In this document: positions 44,690-57,217 of the stretch, in pieces | Numbering within the stretch: position 1 is the stretch's first letter | How the letters are laid out: the number at the start of each line of letters is the position of its first letter | Source of the DNA: Pontederia crassipes | Taxonomy: Eukaryota; Streptophyta; Magnoliopsida; Commelinales; Pontederiaceae | Assembly (NCBI GenBank): GCA_030549335.1 | Contig: CM060198.1 | Coordinates: forward strand, 40,464,353 to 40,528,352 | Length of the DNA stretch: 64,000 bases | Direction of reading: 5' to 3' | The notes under the pieces: generated by a model | Databases searched by the model: none | Told to the model about the DNA's origin: nothing | What the model saw: only the letters and a program-made list of their open reading frames with translations | Program-made: the position numbers and the translations under genes

Positions 44690-46092
44690 TGTAAATCCCC
44701 AAAATTTGATTCCTCCACGTGGCGAAATCTCCTTTTGATCGTTACTTTCTTCAGCCTTTCTTTGACTCTTTCATTGACTCGAATGGTCAAGAAAAGTGAC
44801 ATGTAAGCGGAAGACTTAATAAATAAAATAATACAATAATAAAAGGAAATGTTGAAGCTAAATAGAAAAAGGTACATCCTAATGTCTCAACATATGGCAT
44901 ATAAAAGTCCATGCCATAAGTACAATTCAATAGGTACCATCCAAATGAAAACACAACTCGATATGCTGGAAGGTAAAGACTCCATCTAGACCCTATGATA
45001 ACCATGTGCACATGTCACCAAGTTGTAGTCTCCACTCACACATCAACTAGGCACACATCCATATCAAGTACCTGTGGCGATTAATAGGAGAGCAAGCTCA
45101 ATCGTTAGCATAAAACTAAGTGTGAGTTCACATAAATCATAGATTAGTTCCATCAGAATAAGCATGAGGTAAATATGGAGATCAAGTGTAAGAGTGAATC
45201 ATAATAGGGGAGTCGATAAGAGGTATCATAATCCATGTCTTTTCATTTTCTTTCTTTTCCATATTCATGTTCATGTTCATTATTCATATTCATATTCATG
45301 ATTCTTGATGATATTCATGTTGATAAGGAGAAAGTCATTTCGTCCATACTTTTGGTCATTCATGTTCCTTCATCATATTCATAAATTGGAAGAGCTCTCC
45401 ACTTTTAGGGAATACCATTGCAGACACACAAGTATGAATCTATCTAGATCATGGTGGGCCAATGGGGGATTAGTGCCACTACGAGTGCTCCGTTGGGAAA
45501 AATGATCTCGCGTAAAGCGGAAACATCTATAGGGGAGTAACTCTCATCTAGATAGACCAAATGATAACCCTCCATCATGTCTTATAAGGCATGGACCTAT
45601 CTTTTGAACACTCGGATCAATCAAGGCCGTAGGGAGCAATGGTGGCTCCGAATCATCTTTTCATATTCATATAAATAAGACATTAATCGGGTGGACAGGA
45701 CTTATAAAATCATGAGGTTTGGTTATGGTCATACATCCTTCGTCCACAAATCGGACGTCGGAAAGGTCGAGCAGTCATCCATTTAAAAGTTCATCGATGA
45801 TTTTTTGAAAAGGGATCAGACATCAATTTGTTCTAACATTGTCATCAGATAGCATGAAATTTAATTGGAACAACTGACGAAATCGTGAGACCAAGATGAA
45901 GTTCACTAATGTACCATATCATAATTAGAACACTAAAGAGATCCGATATAATAAATCTACTAGCGATTAAAAATATAATAGTATAGTCAAATATAAGATT
46001 GAAGAAAAGATTCACTAAATAAATTATGTGATAAGGTCTAGTAAGAATATTCATACCACAACATCACTATTATATCCAAAATTACTATAGGA

Positions 46093-46123
<31 letters not shown>

Positions 46124-47012
46124 GATCATGCAAGTAGCTGCTGCCAAAACATGTCTGACGCGTTCTCATACATGTAAGGGACCTCATTTTGCATCCAATA
46201 CTAATAATGCATTAATTACTAATACATCCATGCAGTACCTTGCGCACTAAACGTGACTTCATGGTATTTTATTGTAATATTGCACATGTCATAAATATCA
46301 ACATAATACTCATGCATTCTGGAGGGACAAAATGACATCTGGAGGGGCAACAAGGGATTCGGCAAACAATAAAAGCTTAGATTATGTAGATAAACTGATG
46401 GGGTTTAACAATAGATGAAATGAACATCGATTAACTAATTTTGCCTAGATTAACCAGACGCTAAATGAACATGTGATTAATTGTACGGAAGACATTAAAT
46501 AAAGATTGATAAAGTGGGCGCTAAATAAGAATAAATGGTCATTTCCATATAGGAAAGTCCACAGAAGAACGTATAGCAATCCAGTCGCTAAAGTTGGATT
46601 CATACAGATGATATTCATATGTCCACGGATTCGTTAAAACATGCATAAAACTTCCTAAACTAATTTATGAAATCGATCCCAAAAACCCGCCTCTTTTTTA
46701 TGATTTTGATTCTTGTCGCAATGTATCATTCTCAACTTCTTCCTCGATGTTCTACTGCGCCGCTAGCACTTGGAAAACCTGCACCACTTCTTCCTTTTGT
46801 TTCTGGCCGAGCACAAGGGAGTAGGAGATGAGGCAAAAAGAAAATGAAGAGTATGAGGGGAGGAAGGGACAAAAATCATGATTTAAGGTCGTCAATATGG
46901 GTATCATGCTCATTAATTTCATGAATCATGGAGACATAAGTTACCCAATATTAGTACTTATGACCTGGATTTGAAAAATTATGTTTATTATTATTATTTT
47001 TTATGCGTTACA
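44690..47012 (-). mobile_element. Solo LTR, same family as 13,284-15,605, with CTAAT target duplication
   Basis: 2,323 bp from TGTAAATCCCC to GCGTTACA, flanked by CTAAT at 44,685-44,689 and 47,013-47,017. It is homologous to the 13-kb solo LTR along most of its first half, including CATCTAGATAGA and ATCAAGG(C/T)CGTA blocks. No internal region remains. Confidence 0.9.
46093..46120. repeat. (AT)14 microsatellite
   Basis: Fourteen AT dinucleotides within the solo LTR. Confidence 0.95.
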
Positions 47013-47017
47013 CTAAT

Positions 47018-48150
47018 ACTTTTAGTGACCACGACCAAAAGACCCATGGACCTATCTACTTCTTGAATATTACAATCAGCAATAAACTTACAATTAATTA
47101 TACTTAAATTAAAGACTTAAATCAAAGAATTTGTAACAAGTAATTTATTAAATTAATTATTTCATATTTAATTAATTAACATTATTATTATTATCATAGT
47201 TTTAAGCCGAATAAACTAGTTAAACTAATCAATATTAGTTGAACTAATTAGCTCACAAATAAATGGTGAAATATTATAATTCATGATCATAGACATATTA
47301 ATACCTTAATAAGGTAATTAGCTTATTCTCAATTAAATTAGTTAACCTATAGATAATTAAAATATTATCGATAAAATAGTTAATTATCCAAAAAGTAAAT
47401 GTTAGGAATCTCGCATCATCATTATCAATGAATTAAAATTCAATTATTAACTTTTGAGGAGTGCTAATTACACAAAATTCATATATAAGCAGAATACAAC
47501 AGTATCCTTAAAATTAATTTAGATTAAAGAGAAATTTAAATTAATTAATTATTATTATGCCAATATGTACATATTTGAATTTCAGAATATTACATATTTC
47601 ATTGAGCTTTTTTTATATGTATGGTGAGACGGTTGGTAGCTCCTGATGTGAAAAAATTATGTATACTTTTTAATCATGTTCAGTATGCATTATTTTCATG
47701 TGTTGCTATGTTTTCCTGCTCAAACATATGCTTTATTGTCGAAATGTAACTTTTATGATTTTTTCACATTCATTTTCTGAAAAAAGTTATAGTTTTTATG
47801 CATAAATCTCAATCGGCCAAGTGGAGGATAATTTGGCCGAAGGAAAGATGAAATGTTTAGTGATAAATAGCAGGTGGGGGCACCCATGGTAGAAGTGCCA
47901 TCCAGATTCAAGAGAAGGGCAGCGAAATTCACCAGGAACCATGGTTCAAAGCAAGAAACAATTAGAGGGAGGCACCTTTCCACATCAGCGAAAGGAAGCT
48001 TCGTTTTACACTTTTGGGGTAATGATGCATGCAAAATACAACATATATTTGGCTATGCATTTAATCTTATTTTGATTCATTTTCTTATCACATACATCAT
48101 TTTATGAGCTTACTTACATTAACTTTACAAAAATGAAAATATTCACAAAT
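47018..48150. other. AT-rich stretch, no gene recognised
   Basis: Mostly AT-rich with many TTAATTAA-type words. A GC-richer island at 47,800-48,010 (AGGTGGGGGCACCCATGG, GGCACCTTTCC) is of unknown origin; open frames across it are short and unsupported. Confidence 0.4.
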
Positions 48151-48174
48151 TATGTATTTTATGTGAATTGCACT

Positions 48175-48565
48175 ATCATGGGTCGTTAAGAACTTTTCAT
48201 GGCCATGAATTCTATCGTGAAACTAGTTTAACAAGCCGTTAAAATAGGACTTTTCAGGGCCAAAACTTTCAAAATCAATAGGACTCCAAAATTACCTTAT
48301 TTTACAAAGAGAAGAACATTTTCACGGTCATGAAATCGAGCCATGAAACCAATTTAACAGGCCGTCAAAATATATTTTTCCACCTAGAAACCTGCCCAAG
48401 GCACGACCATGACCAAAATTTTTGGGCCATGAAATCTGTAGTTTTTATGCGAATTGAACATTGTAAGGGCCGTGAAAACCCTTTCATGTGTCATGAAAAC
48501 CCATTTCTAGTCTGATTCGAACACTATTTAAGCCGTGAAAATCATATTACAAACCGTGACGACCA
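48175..48565. repeat. Array of GGCCGTGAAA-like motifs
   Basis: About a dozen variants of GGCCGTGAAAA, GGGCCATGAAA, ACGGTCATGAAA and AAGCCGTGAAAA are scattered over 390 bp. The region is probably LTR-derived; no terminus found. Confidence 0.6.
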
Positions 48566-49374
48566 CAATTTCGAGATTTAGATGAATTTTTGGAAGAATT
48601 TCAAATACACAAGGATTCCTACTCCTACCATATGAAGGATCAATTAGAAACAAATTAGACCAGAAATGTTAGAGTTTTATAAGGCCAAAACTTTCAGAAT
48701 CAATAGGACTCTGAAATTACCTTATTTGTCACACTCAACTCCGTGACTAAGTTCTAATCTCAATTGTCATAATCTTAATTATGTTTAGCAATTATAAAAA
48801 TAAAATCGACAAAACCTCCCTCCCTTACTTATCTTGTGTTATTTGCCAATACATACAAAAGATGCAAATATATATTCATCCAAGTTTAAATAAAAGTTAT
48901 CAGGCATCACATTCATATATTATCATTATTGTTTCACAAACCATTTCACATATAACACCCCACACGATCAAGTTTTATACAACCTTACAAAAAGTTTCTC
49001 ACAATCTTAACTACAACATGTAGGATTATCTATTACATGCATGCTTTAAAAACAAAAGAGAAGGGGAAATAAAAGTGTTGTAGCGGCTCGACCTCTTCTA
49101 TATGTAGCAAAACAAGCTCCGAGTCAACTCAACTCGAGAACTTATGAGTATCTGAAGAAATTAAAATGGGTACTGTGAGCAACAATCATTTGCTCAATGA
49201 GTGGAATAAAACTACAACATAGGGGAACAATACGAGTTCATATAATATTAAATAACCACATTTTTCATACGATAAAACATTTAAAGCATCACATATTGAC
49301 ATAAATTGTGAAATCATATGAACTTTCACATAAATAAAAGTAACTCAAGATATCATCATTTTCATAATTAAACT

Positions 49375-49660
49375 CCACACATGTGTCATCGACCATGGGT
49401 CAATATGTATCCCTCCATGATCATGTGTCACATAGTTAAGCAGAGCTTCATAATCAAGAGCCACAAATACGTAGAATAAATCATGAGTCAATTCGTATCC
49501 CTCCATGAATGTGTGACAAATAGTTAAGAAGAGCTTCACAATCAAGAGTCTCAGATACGCAGAGCAAATCATGGATCAATACGTATCCTTTCATGATTGT
49601 GTGTCACACAATCATGATTTTCAGATACACAGAGCATATCATGGGTCAATATGTGCACAC
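49375..49660. repeat. Tandem repeats of about 85 bp in the outer LTR
   Basis: Three to four units with TTAAGCAGAGCTTCA and GGGTCAATATGTAT text, equivalent to 5,734-5,960. The uninterrupted GGGTCAATATGTAT at about 49,395 is the empty site for the nested solo LTR at 4,599. Confidence 0.8.
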
Positions 49661-49796
49661 AAAGCAGCCCCCAAAGGGCAAAGATATCCGATATACGCTC
49701 CAAAGGCCTCATGTATATCGAATGCGGTCCCAAAGGCCTTTTTCACTCAGCATGGTCAATTTACACATGGAGTTTTATAATAACAAAATAACATGT

Positions 49797-50921
49797 TGAT
49801 ATGAACTTTATGTGGATATGAATTTTTCGCACTAAAAGTAATTCTAGTCGTGTTGAAATTTTACTCTAGAGTTCACACGGCTGCAAGTGCACAGGTCGAG
49901 TAGAAACCCTGAGTGTCATAACCCCATTGATTTAAATCAGTTATCAATCTACTTATATATCGAGAGTTGTCACAAAAATGATTAAGAATAAATTAGATAA
50001 CACAAAAACATGATTTATTGGAAAGCAAAGAAAGAGTTAAGAGGGATCAGAATATAAGAGAATAGATTCCCTTGTGATGAACTCGTTAAATCTGTTGCAT
50101 CTTAGTTCTCATCTTATGAGTCGAATGATTTCTTCATCATACTATGCAAATCAATTACTTTGTCTCTAAACTCGCCGATCTCTCTTTGAGCTAAAAGAGA
50201 AGTAGCCGTTAAATATTAGATTAGGACTGATTGATTAGTCGATCTCTCGTCCTAACCAGAAGAAAAGGGTGATCTCTCAATCTTAAGTACCAATCCTTCT
50301 ATCCTAATCTAAGCGATTGGAACAAATCTAACACCACTAGTTACTGTCGTGGACTCTCGCCTCACAACAGATAAAACGATGGACCTCTCAGTCTCTATAA
50401 AAATGCTAACATAATATTACTGGAAACACATCAAGTAAACACAACTAGTTCCTTCTCTCAAAGGGAACGAGTTTTTAACAAAAACAACAGATCTCTCGAT
50501 TTGATTGAAATTGGATGCAAATAATAAAGTCACAGTGTATCAAGTAAATAAAAACTAGGGGTCAAAAACACGACAACAGAGAACTAGAACAGTAGCATTA
50601 ACAGAGTATCATCACAAGGAAATCAAAATTCTTTTAGCTTGACATAAGTTTGGATAAAATCAATAATTCTCCTCTCTCCCTTCTTCTTCTTCTTTTTCCC
50701 TTTTCTTTTCTCTTACCCCTTCTGCCTCCTATTACCTCTGCTTCCTGTCTCCTTTTCTTTCTCCCTATTCAGAATTCAAAATTTGAAAAGTAGTTAATCT
50801 CCTTTTTACTAGTTCAACTCTACTACTAATAATAGGTAAAAAGTGTTTCAAATATAATCAGATTTTATATCAATCTAGCGGATTTAACCATAATATTTAT
50901 GAGCAAAATAAGGGATGATAA
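49797..50921 (-). mobile_element. 3' LTR of element C
   Basis: About 1,125 bp beginning TGATATGAAC at the CATGT duplication on the plus strand. It is paired with 59,773-60,901 and with the inverted solo LTR at 4,599-5,728. Confidence 0.92.
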
Positions 50922-50942
50922 AAATACCCTAAGCTTAGCTTT

Positions 50943-50960
50943 TTGCTTGTCCTCAAGCAA
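50943..50960. other. Conserved 18-nt hairpin beside the 3' LTR of element C
   Basis: TTGCTTGTCCTCAAGCAA, identical to 24,098-24,115. It lies 22 bases from the LTR, where the polypurine tract region of the element is expected. Confidence 0.88.
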
Positions 50961-51970
50961 TGTTCAAGACAAGAAGATTAAGTCTCCACCTTACTTTCCA
51001 AGTACTCTTTTGACATTCAGACCTTCTATTCTTTGCTAAAGTGCCTTCTCTCTTTTCCACACACCCTGGCTTTAATGAAGGTATTAGAAGCAAGACATTT
51101 TTAACTTCCTCCTAACTCAGCTCAAAGTCAAAAAAATTTAAAATAAGATGGACTGATAATAAGGATGTTAATGCTGAATGCAATAGTGCAGTATGGGCTT
51201 TCTTTTGATTCTTATTTCTTTTTGTCAATCCAGTACTCATGTGATTATCCATAGTGCGTTGGATGATCTGTATAACGGGTTTTTGATCGGCACATCCCAA
51301 GGCAATTGTTCTTAGGTTGCCAGGTATGAACCCCTATGGATCTAATCACCCATATTCACCCAGGCTCCTGAGTACTCCCTTTTTGTACCTTTTGAGGTAC
51401 ACTAGCCCTCTTTTCTTTGCTTTTAATTTTCACTTTTTCGCTTTTAGCTTACCACTACACTGAATTGGTTAGCATTAACATAATTATTAACAAACTTATA
51501 AATAAGAGTTGAGCATGAGCAGGATTAGTCGTCAAGCTTTTAAGGCTTCAATATAGCCACTTTCTTCAAGCCATAACCCTACACTTAGAGCATTGAATTG
51601 GATCATGAGATGCTTCAAATTTTGTTAGGTCGACAGGGTGTCCTGGAACATAGTTTCAGAAAGTCACAAAAGAGGTCATAGCTATGGGACAATAAAAACA
51701 TCTTGTACTTTACTGCCTAGAAGTGAAATGTTGCAATGTTGTTTCATAAAACCGTGATTTTGTTCAATGAAAATGTAAAGAGGAATGTAACAAGAAAGGA
51801 GTAAAAATGTACCATGTTGCCCTCTCCCCCAAGATTAGAATCGACTCTGCCCTCAGTGTCGATCATGCCAGGAAGAGGGACCAGGGGGGTTGCAACTTAA
51901 GCAGACGGTCAGTGACTTGTTGTATGTCACTAAGGGTCATGAGAACAAAATTTTGCATGACTTCAATTCC
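50961..51970 (-). mobile_element. 3' untranslated region of element C
   Basis: Noncoding stretch between the env-like remnant and the 3' LTR, comparable to 24,116-24,994 of element B. Short open frames here are unsupported. Confidence 0.65.
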
Positions 51971-51976
51971 TTCAAT

Positions 51977-53450
51977 TTATCCATGATGAGCGAGGCCTTG
52001 TTGTTCCATATTATGAAGTTGGTCCTTTAATGCCTCGATATCTTCATGTTGGCGAGCTGAGGCTTCTGCAAGTTTGGTTACTTGTTCCAGAATAAGGTTC
52101 AATTTGGCGAAGGAGATAAGAGGGGGAGATTGTAAAGCATCTGGTGCAGATGAAGAGGAAGAAGCGGCAACATGTCTTCTTGTTGTTCTTGGGCTAGATG
52201 GAGCTCGTGCAGATAGAGTGTATTCTATTATTAAGGGGGAAGCATTGGAATTGGTCTTGTGACTTGGATGAAATAATTCATCCACCAGTCTCGGCCGTCT
52301 AAGATAGAAGATTGCTAGGGATTAGGCAGCTGGAACAGAGCTGAAGGGTCAGCTTGTCGCCAAAAGTGGCGGCTATTAACTGTAAGAAGGACTCCTTCTT
52401 GAGTTAGAAAGTTCTGGTCGAGCAGAGTTGATGCTATTGAGTTGGTGTCTCGTAAGAAAACATAATGTTCGGCAATTGGTGTGATGAGATTTCCACAGAG
52501 AATCTGGTTACACTCGTGGGCGGATACTTTTAATAAGAAAAGATGCAAGGTTAACCACTATGATAGATAGGAGGCACCAGATGATGAAGAGTTCGTTGGC
52601 AGAGATGAAGTCCATCTCATAATCGTTAGGGTGGATTAATTTAGTATCAGTGAGGAGAATGTGGAGGTATTAGAAAATGATATTTTTGAGATGTTGCCCG
52701 ACCAGGTGCAGGAGATTGGCGGTACATCGTCCGGTGAGTTGATACCAGACCTCAAAGACGGGAAAAGTAGGTGGAGGGGTTTTGTGGCCTATGTTGGGGA
52801 GGTTTGGAAAATGGTCAAAGGTGTCGAGGTTCATGGAGATGTCCTGGTTTTAAAGATGGAATTCAATGTGGTCAGGGACACCATCATATCAATGTTGGTC
52901 GAGTACACTGTTCTGATGAACTCTACTGCTGCCACTTTGTAGAGGTCCCAGCGTTTCATGAAGAAGGGTAGAAGGCGTGATTGATGCAGAAGAGTTCTAA
53001 TGTCGTCAAACAAACCGAGAGGCTCGAGGGTTGAAAAATCTAAGAACCTGGTGGAGGAGAAATTTTTACACGATATTCAGCGGCCATTGGGCTTCTAGGC
53101 TATTTTTCGGTTGTCGCATGTTGGAAGTCCATTGTAGGAGGCCATTTGGAAATAGATGACATCTCATGGATTCTGACGAGCTATTGGTTTCGGAGTCCGA
53201 TGATGTCTGCGTCCGCTTCATGTTGCCTGTCGGCTCGAAGATGCTGCGGGCTTAGGGCGATTGTGGGATGCGCCGAGAAGGGTAGACGAGATTAGGGATT
53301 TCGGGAACGTCGTCTGGTTGATGTGCAATAGGTGTTGGAAAAGAAATAGTGGATTATGTGGAGAATCTAGGCGTCGCTGGGGTGGTCATGTGGGAATGAA
53401 AAAGGTTGGCAGTTTGGTAGATATGGTACTAGATTATGTTGGGATTCTCA
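51977..53450 (-). mobile_element. env-like third-gene remnant of element C
   Basis: The C-terminal part (51,977-52,285) encodes a serine/alanine/proline-rich stretch followed by a coiled-coil-like tail (KLAEASARQHEDIEALKDQL). Adjoining text near 52,315-52,548 encodes NLITPIAEHYVFLRD, which parallels the LITPIAQHFILDLDD segment of element A's third gene. Broken. Confidence 0.65.
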
Positions 53451-53559
53451 ACTAAATCTATGAGATGTACTTTTCAGCGGTGTTCTAATATTTTTAACCT
53501 TGTGTGGGTATTGACGTGGCTAATGACCATTTATTTGGTTGGGTTGTCTCCCTATAGCA

Positions 53560-55610
53560 CCTTTTTTTAAAGTCGTTGGCTCGACCTTACGTCTTTTAGT
53601 GCTCCGATTGTGGTGTAAAACTTCCTTGAATATTTCTATGTCGGGATCATGATGTTTCAACCTTTGTCCGTTGACTTTAAAAATTTTTGAATTGCTATTT
53701 TTTTATGTCCACCGCTCCATGAGGGTATATTCTTTCAACTGTGAACGGTCCTACCATCTTGACCGCAGCTTTCCTGGAAAAAGTCATAATCGGGAGTTGA
53801 ACAATAAACTTGGTCGCCCTCTTTAAAGTCCTTTTTCAGTATGTGAATATCATGCCATTTCTTGCTCATTCTTTGCAAAGGCAGGAGTTATTGTAAGCAT
53901 CTAATCTCAATTCGTCTAACTCGTTGAGCTGCAATAATCATTTTCGAAAGGCTACTTGAAAGTCGTAATTGAGTGCCTTGATTGCCCAGAAAGCTTTGTA
54001 TTCTAATTCCACAAGTAGGTGAAATGCTTGCCGTAAATCAACTTGAATGGTGTCTTTCCTATCGGTGTTTTGTATGTTGTTTGGTATGCCCATAATGCTT
54101 CATTGAGTTTACTACTCCAATCTCGTTATTGAGACCGTCTTCTCAAGTATCATTTTGATCTCTCTATTCAAAACTTCTTCTTGCCCATTGGTTTGAGGGT
54201 GATACGCGATAGAGACACAATGTTTGTCTCCATATTTAAGCAATAAATTTCAAAACTTCATTCAATAAAATGTGAACCTCCAACGCTGATGACCAACCTG
54301 GGAACCCTGAATCTTGGGAAGGTAGTTTCTTTCAAGAGCTTGATAACTGACTTTGAGTCTATTGTGATTGTAGGAACTGCTTCAATCCATTTTGAGACAT
54401 AATCAACTGCTAGAAGTATGAACTTGTAACGATATGAGGGAGGGAAGGGTCCCATGTAGTCAACTCCCCACACGTCAAATATTTCTATTTCAAGTATAGG
54501 CTATTGGGGTGCTTCATTTCTTCTTCCTATGTTTCCAGTTCTGTGACAAGCATCATAGGATTTCACTAAGTTGGTTGCATCCTTGAATAGAGTAGGTAAA
54601 AACCTGTTTGAAGAACTTTAGAGGCTGTCTTCTGGTATCCTCTGTGACCACCATAAGGAGATGAATGGCATTCTCATAGGATGGCAAATTGTTCTTCCTC
54701 TAGAATACACCTTCGGGCTGCATTTGGTATGGGAATATTGAGAGAACTTTTGTTCTCGAGAACTAATTGATGTGATAGAAAAGTTTGAGTTGGTGTTTGG
54801 ATGAAAAAGTGTAATGATGGGGATTTAAAAAGTTGATGTGATGGATAAGTTATAGTGGGTGTTAATTGGATAAAAAGTAAGAACTAAAAATATAATTTAT
54901 TATTTCATGAGGTATAAAATTATAGTAAATAAGAATATATATTATTAATATTATAATTTACATTTTGATTAAACATTTTAAATATTATTAATATTACAAT
55001 TTACGTACATTTTAAAATCCAAATATAATTTATTTTTTAAAAAATATTTGAATAGTTTAATTAATAAAATATTTATTAATTATTAGAACTAATTATTTTA
55101 TAGTTTCTAATGAATAACATTTAATAAATTATTTTATAATATCCTTAATAATGTATTAATATATTATAAATTATATATACATACAAACCAAAATAATTAA
55201 AAAAATAGATGAAATTTAAAAAAAAATAGTGGCTCGAGAACAAACAAAAAGCAAATGTTCTTGCCTGACGAGAACATTGACAAATGTTCTCGTCGAGGTC
55301 ACGTGTTTTTGTTCCCGTCACGTAACCTGTTTGGGAATATTTCGTGATGTTCCGCAAAATGTTCTCAAACCAAACACGTCCTCGATATATTCCATCAGCA
55401 TATTTTTTGAAAAAGAAATGGCTCATTCCAAAAATAGTGTTTAATGTCAGAAAAGAATATATTCTTTTGTTGATAAGATAAATCAGGTCGTAGAACTCCT
55501 GAAGCTAAATAATTGGCATAGTCTGCGGACCATGGAAAGTTTGCTTCCTGAATTGAAAACAATTGGTCATCAAGGAAAGAATCATTAATAGCTATATAAT
55601 TGCCAAGATT
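53560..55610 (-). mobile_element. Integrase region of element C, interrupted by a MITE
   Basis: 54,258-54,473 encodes [22 protein letters not shown] and [12 protein letters not shown], the integrase core, and the stretch to 53,560 holds the C-terminal part. The zinc-binding part lies on either side of the Harbinger-like MITE (54,716-55,381). Fossil. Confidence 0.8.
54716..55381. mobile_element. Harbinger-like MITE inside element C
   Basis: A 666-bp AT-rich insert with imperfect terminal inverted repeats: GGCTGCATTTGG on the left and CCAAACACGTCC on the right (complement GGACGTGTTTGG). It is flanked by the 3-bp duplication TCG at 54,713-54,715 and 55,382-55,384. The GG...TTTGG ends and 3-bp duplication fit PIF/Harbinger (Tourist-like) MITEs, although that group usually targets TWA. 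It has no transposase. Subterminal regions repeat GTTCTCGA and GAGAACA words in both orientations. Confidence 0.8.
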
Positions 55611-55616
55611 ATTTTC

Positions 55617-56311
55617 CTACTCTGATAGTTGGAGTCGAGACAGGTGATCAACTAGTTGATTTTTTGCTCCCTTTTTGTCTTTGATTTCTAGATCGAACTC
55701 TTGTAACAGAAGGATCCACCTAATCAATCTCGGTTTGGCATCTTTTTTAGAAATCAAGTATCGGATGACTTGATGGTCAGTGTATACGATGACCTTAGAG
55801 CCGACTAAGTAGGATCTGAATTTGTCCATTGCAAATACAACTGCTAGAAATTCTTTTTCTATTGTAGCATAATTGATCTGAACCTCGTCTAAAGTTTTGC
55901 TGGCATAGTAGATTGCGTATTGCTTCTTGTATTTCCTTTGTTCTAATGCAGCACCAACAGCTTGATCACTGACATCACACATGATTTCAAAGGGCAGAGA
56001 TCAATCTGTCAGTTGGATGATTGGGGCGTCGTGAGAGCTCGTTTCAGTGTGTTGAAAGCTTTTAAGCAGTCTTCATCGAATATAAATTCTGCTTCTTTGG
56101 ATAAGAGTTTTGTTAATGGCCTCGCAATGAGAGATAAGTCCTTGATGAATCTTCGATAAAATCCAGCATGTCCAAGGAAACTCCTGATTCCTTTGGTGTT
56201 AGTAGGTGGAGGCAATTTTTGAATAACTTTTGTCTTAGCTTTATCAACTTCAATGCCCTTGTTTGAAACAATGTGTCCTAGACTACGCCTTCTTGTACCA
56301 TGAAATGGCAT
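55617..56311 (-). mobile_element. RNase H and RT thumb region of element C
   Basis: [56 protein letters not shown] and DHLSRLQ, preceded by LGHAGFYRRFIKDLS. Same layout as element A. Fossil. Confidence 0.9.
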
Positions 56312-56316
56312 TTTTC

Positions 56317-56950
56317 CTAGTTCAACACTAGGTTAGATTTAGCACATCTCTGTAGTACCTTGCAGAGGTTGTGCAGGCATACGTCGAAAGTGGTGCCATA
56401 TGCCGAGAAGTCATCCATGAAAACTTCCATTATTTTTTTGATATAGTCAGAAAAAATCGACATCATGCACCTTTGGAAGCTTACTGAAGCATTGCATAGC
56501 CCAAATGGCATTCTCTTGTATGCAAAGGTGCCATAAGGACATGTAAAGGTGGTCTTCTCTTGATCATCTAGGTAAATAGGGATTTGATGGAATCCAGAAA
56601 ACCCATCTAGATAGCAGAAATAGGAGTGGTTCGCTAGCCTTTCTAACACTTGATCAATGAAAGGTAGGGGAAAATGGTCCTTTCGGGTGGTTTTGTTTAG
56701 TTTCCTGAAATCAATGCACATCCTCCATCCTGTGACAGTTCGTGTGGAGATGAGGTTGTTTGATTCTGTCTTTATTATAGTCATTCCACCCTCTTTTGGC
56801 ACGACCTGCACGGTCTGATATGGGGTAGATGATTCCGGCATCCAAAAGTTTAGTCACTTCCTTTTTTGCTACTTCTTTCATTGCTGGATTGAGCCTTCTT
56901 TGTCCCTTAATGGATGGTTTGAAATCATTTTTCATGTGAATGCGATGCAT
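56317..56950 (-). mobile_element. Reverse transcriptase region of element C
   Basis: GWRMCIDFRKLNKTTRK, FPLPFIDQVLERL, MPFGLCNASVSFQRC and EVFMDDFSAYG in order, preceded by the RRLNPAMKEVAKKEVTKLL lead-in. Athila branch. Fossil. Confidence 0.92.
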
Positions 56951-57217
56951 GCAAATAGAAGGATTGATTCCTTTGAGATCATCTAGAGTATAACCAATAA
57001 CATGCTTGTAGGCTTTTTGCTTGTCTAGTAGCTGTTAAAGTTCATTCGATTTTAAATTTGCGTTGACAATCACTGGGTAGGTGAAGTCTTCTCCTAAAAA
57101 TTCATATCTGAAGTTTTTAGGAAGTTTCTTCAACTCAGATTTCAGTGATTTCTTCGAGCTAGACTGTTGCAAGAGCTCAGTATGTTGATCTTCCTGTGAG
57201 TTATCTGAGTGTTGTAT

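Noticed and set aside
47874-48107. A small host gene in the GC-richer island
   Set aside because: The frame is short, has no recognisable domain, and the island has no promoter or splice context.
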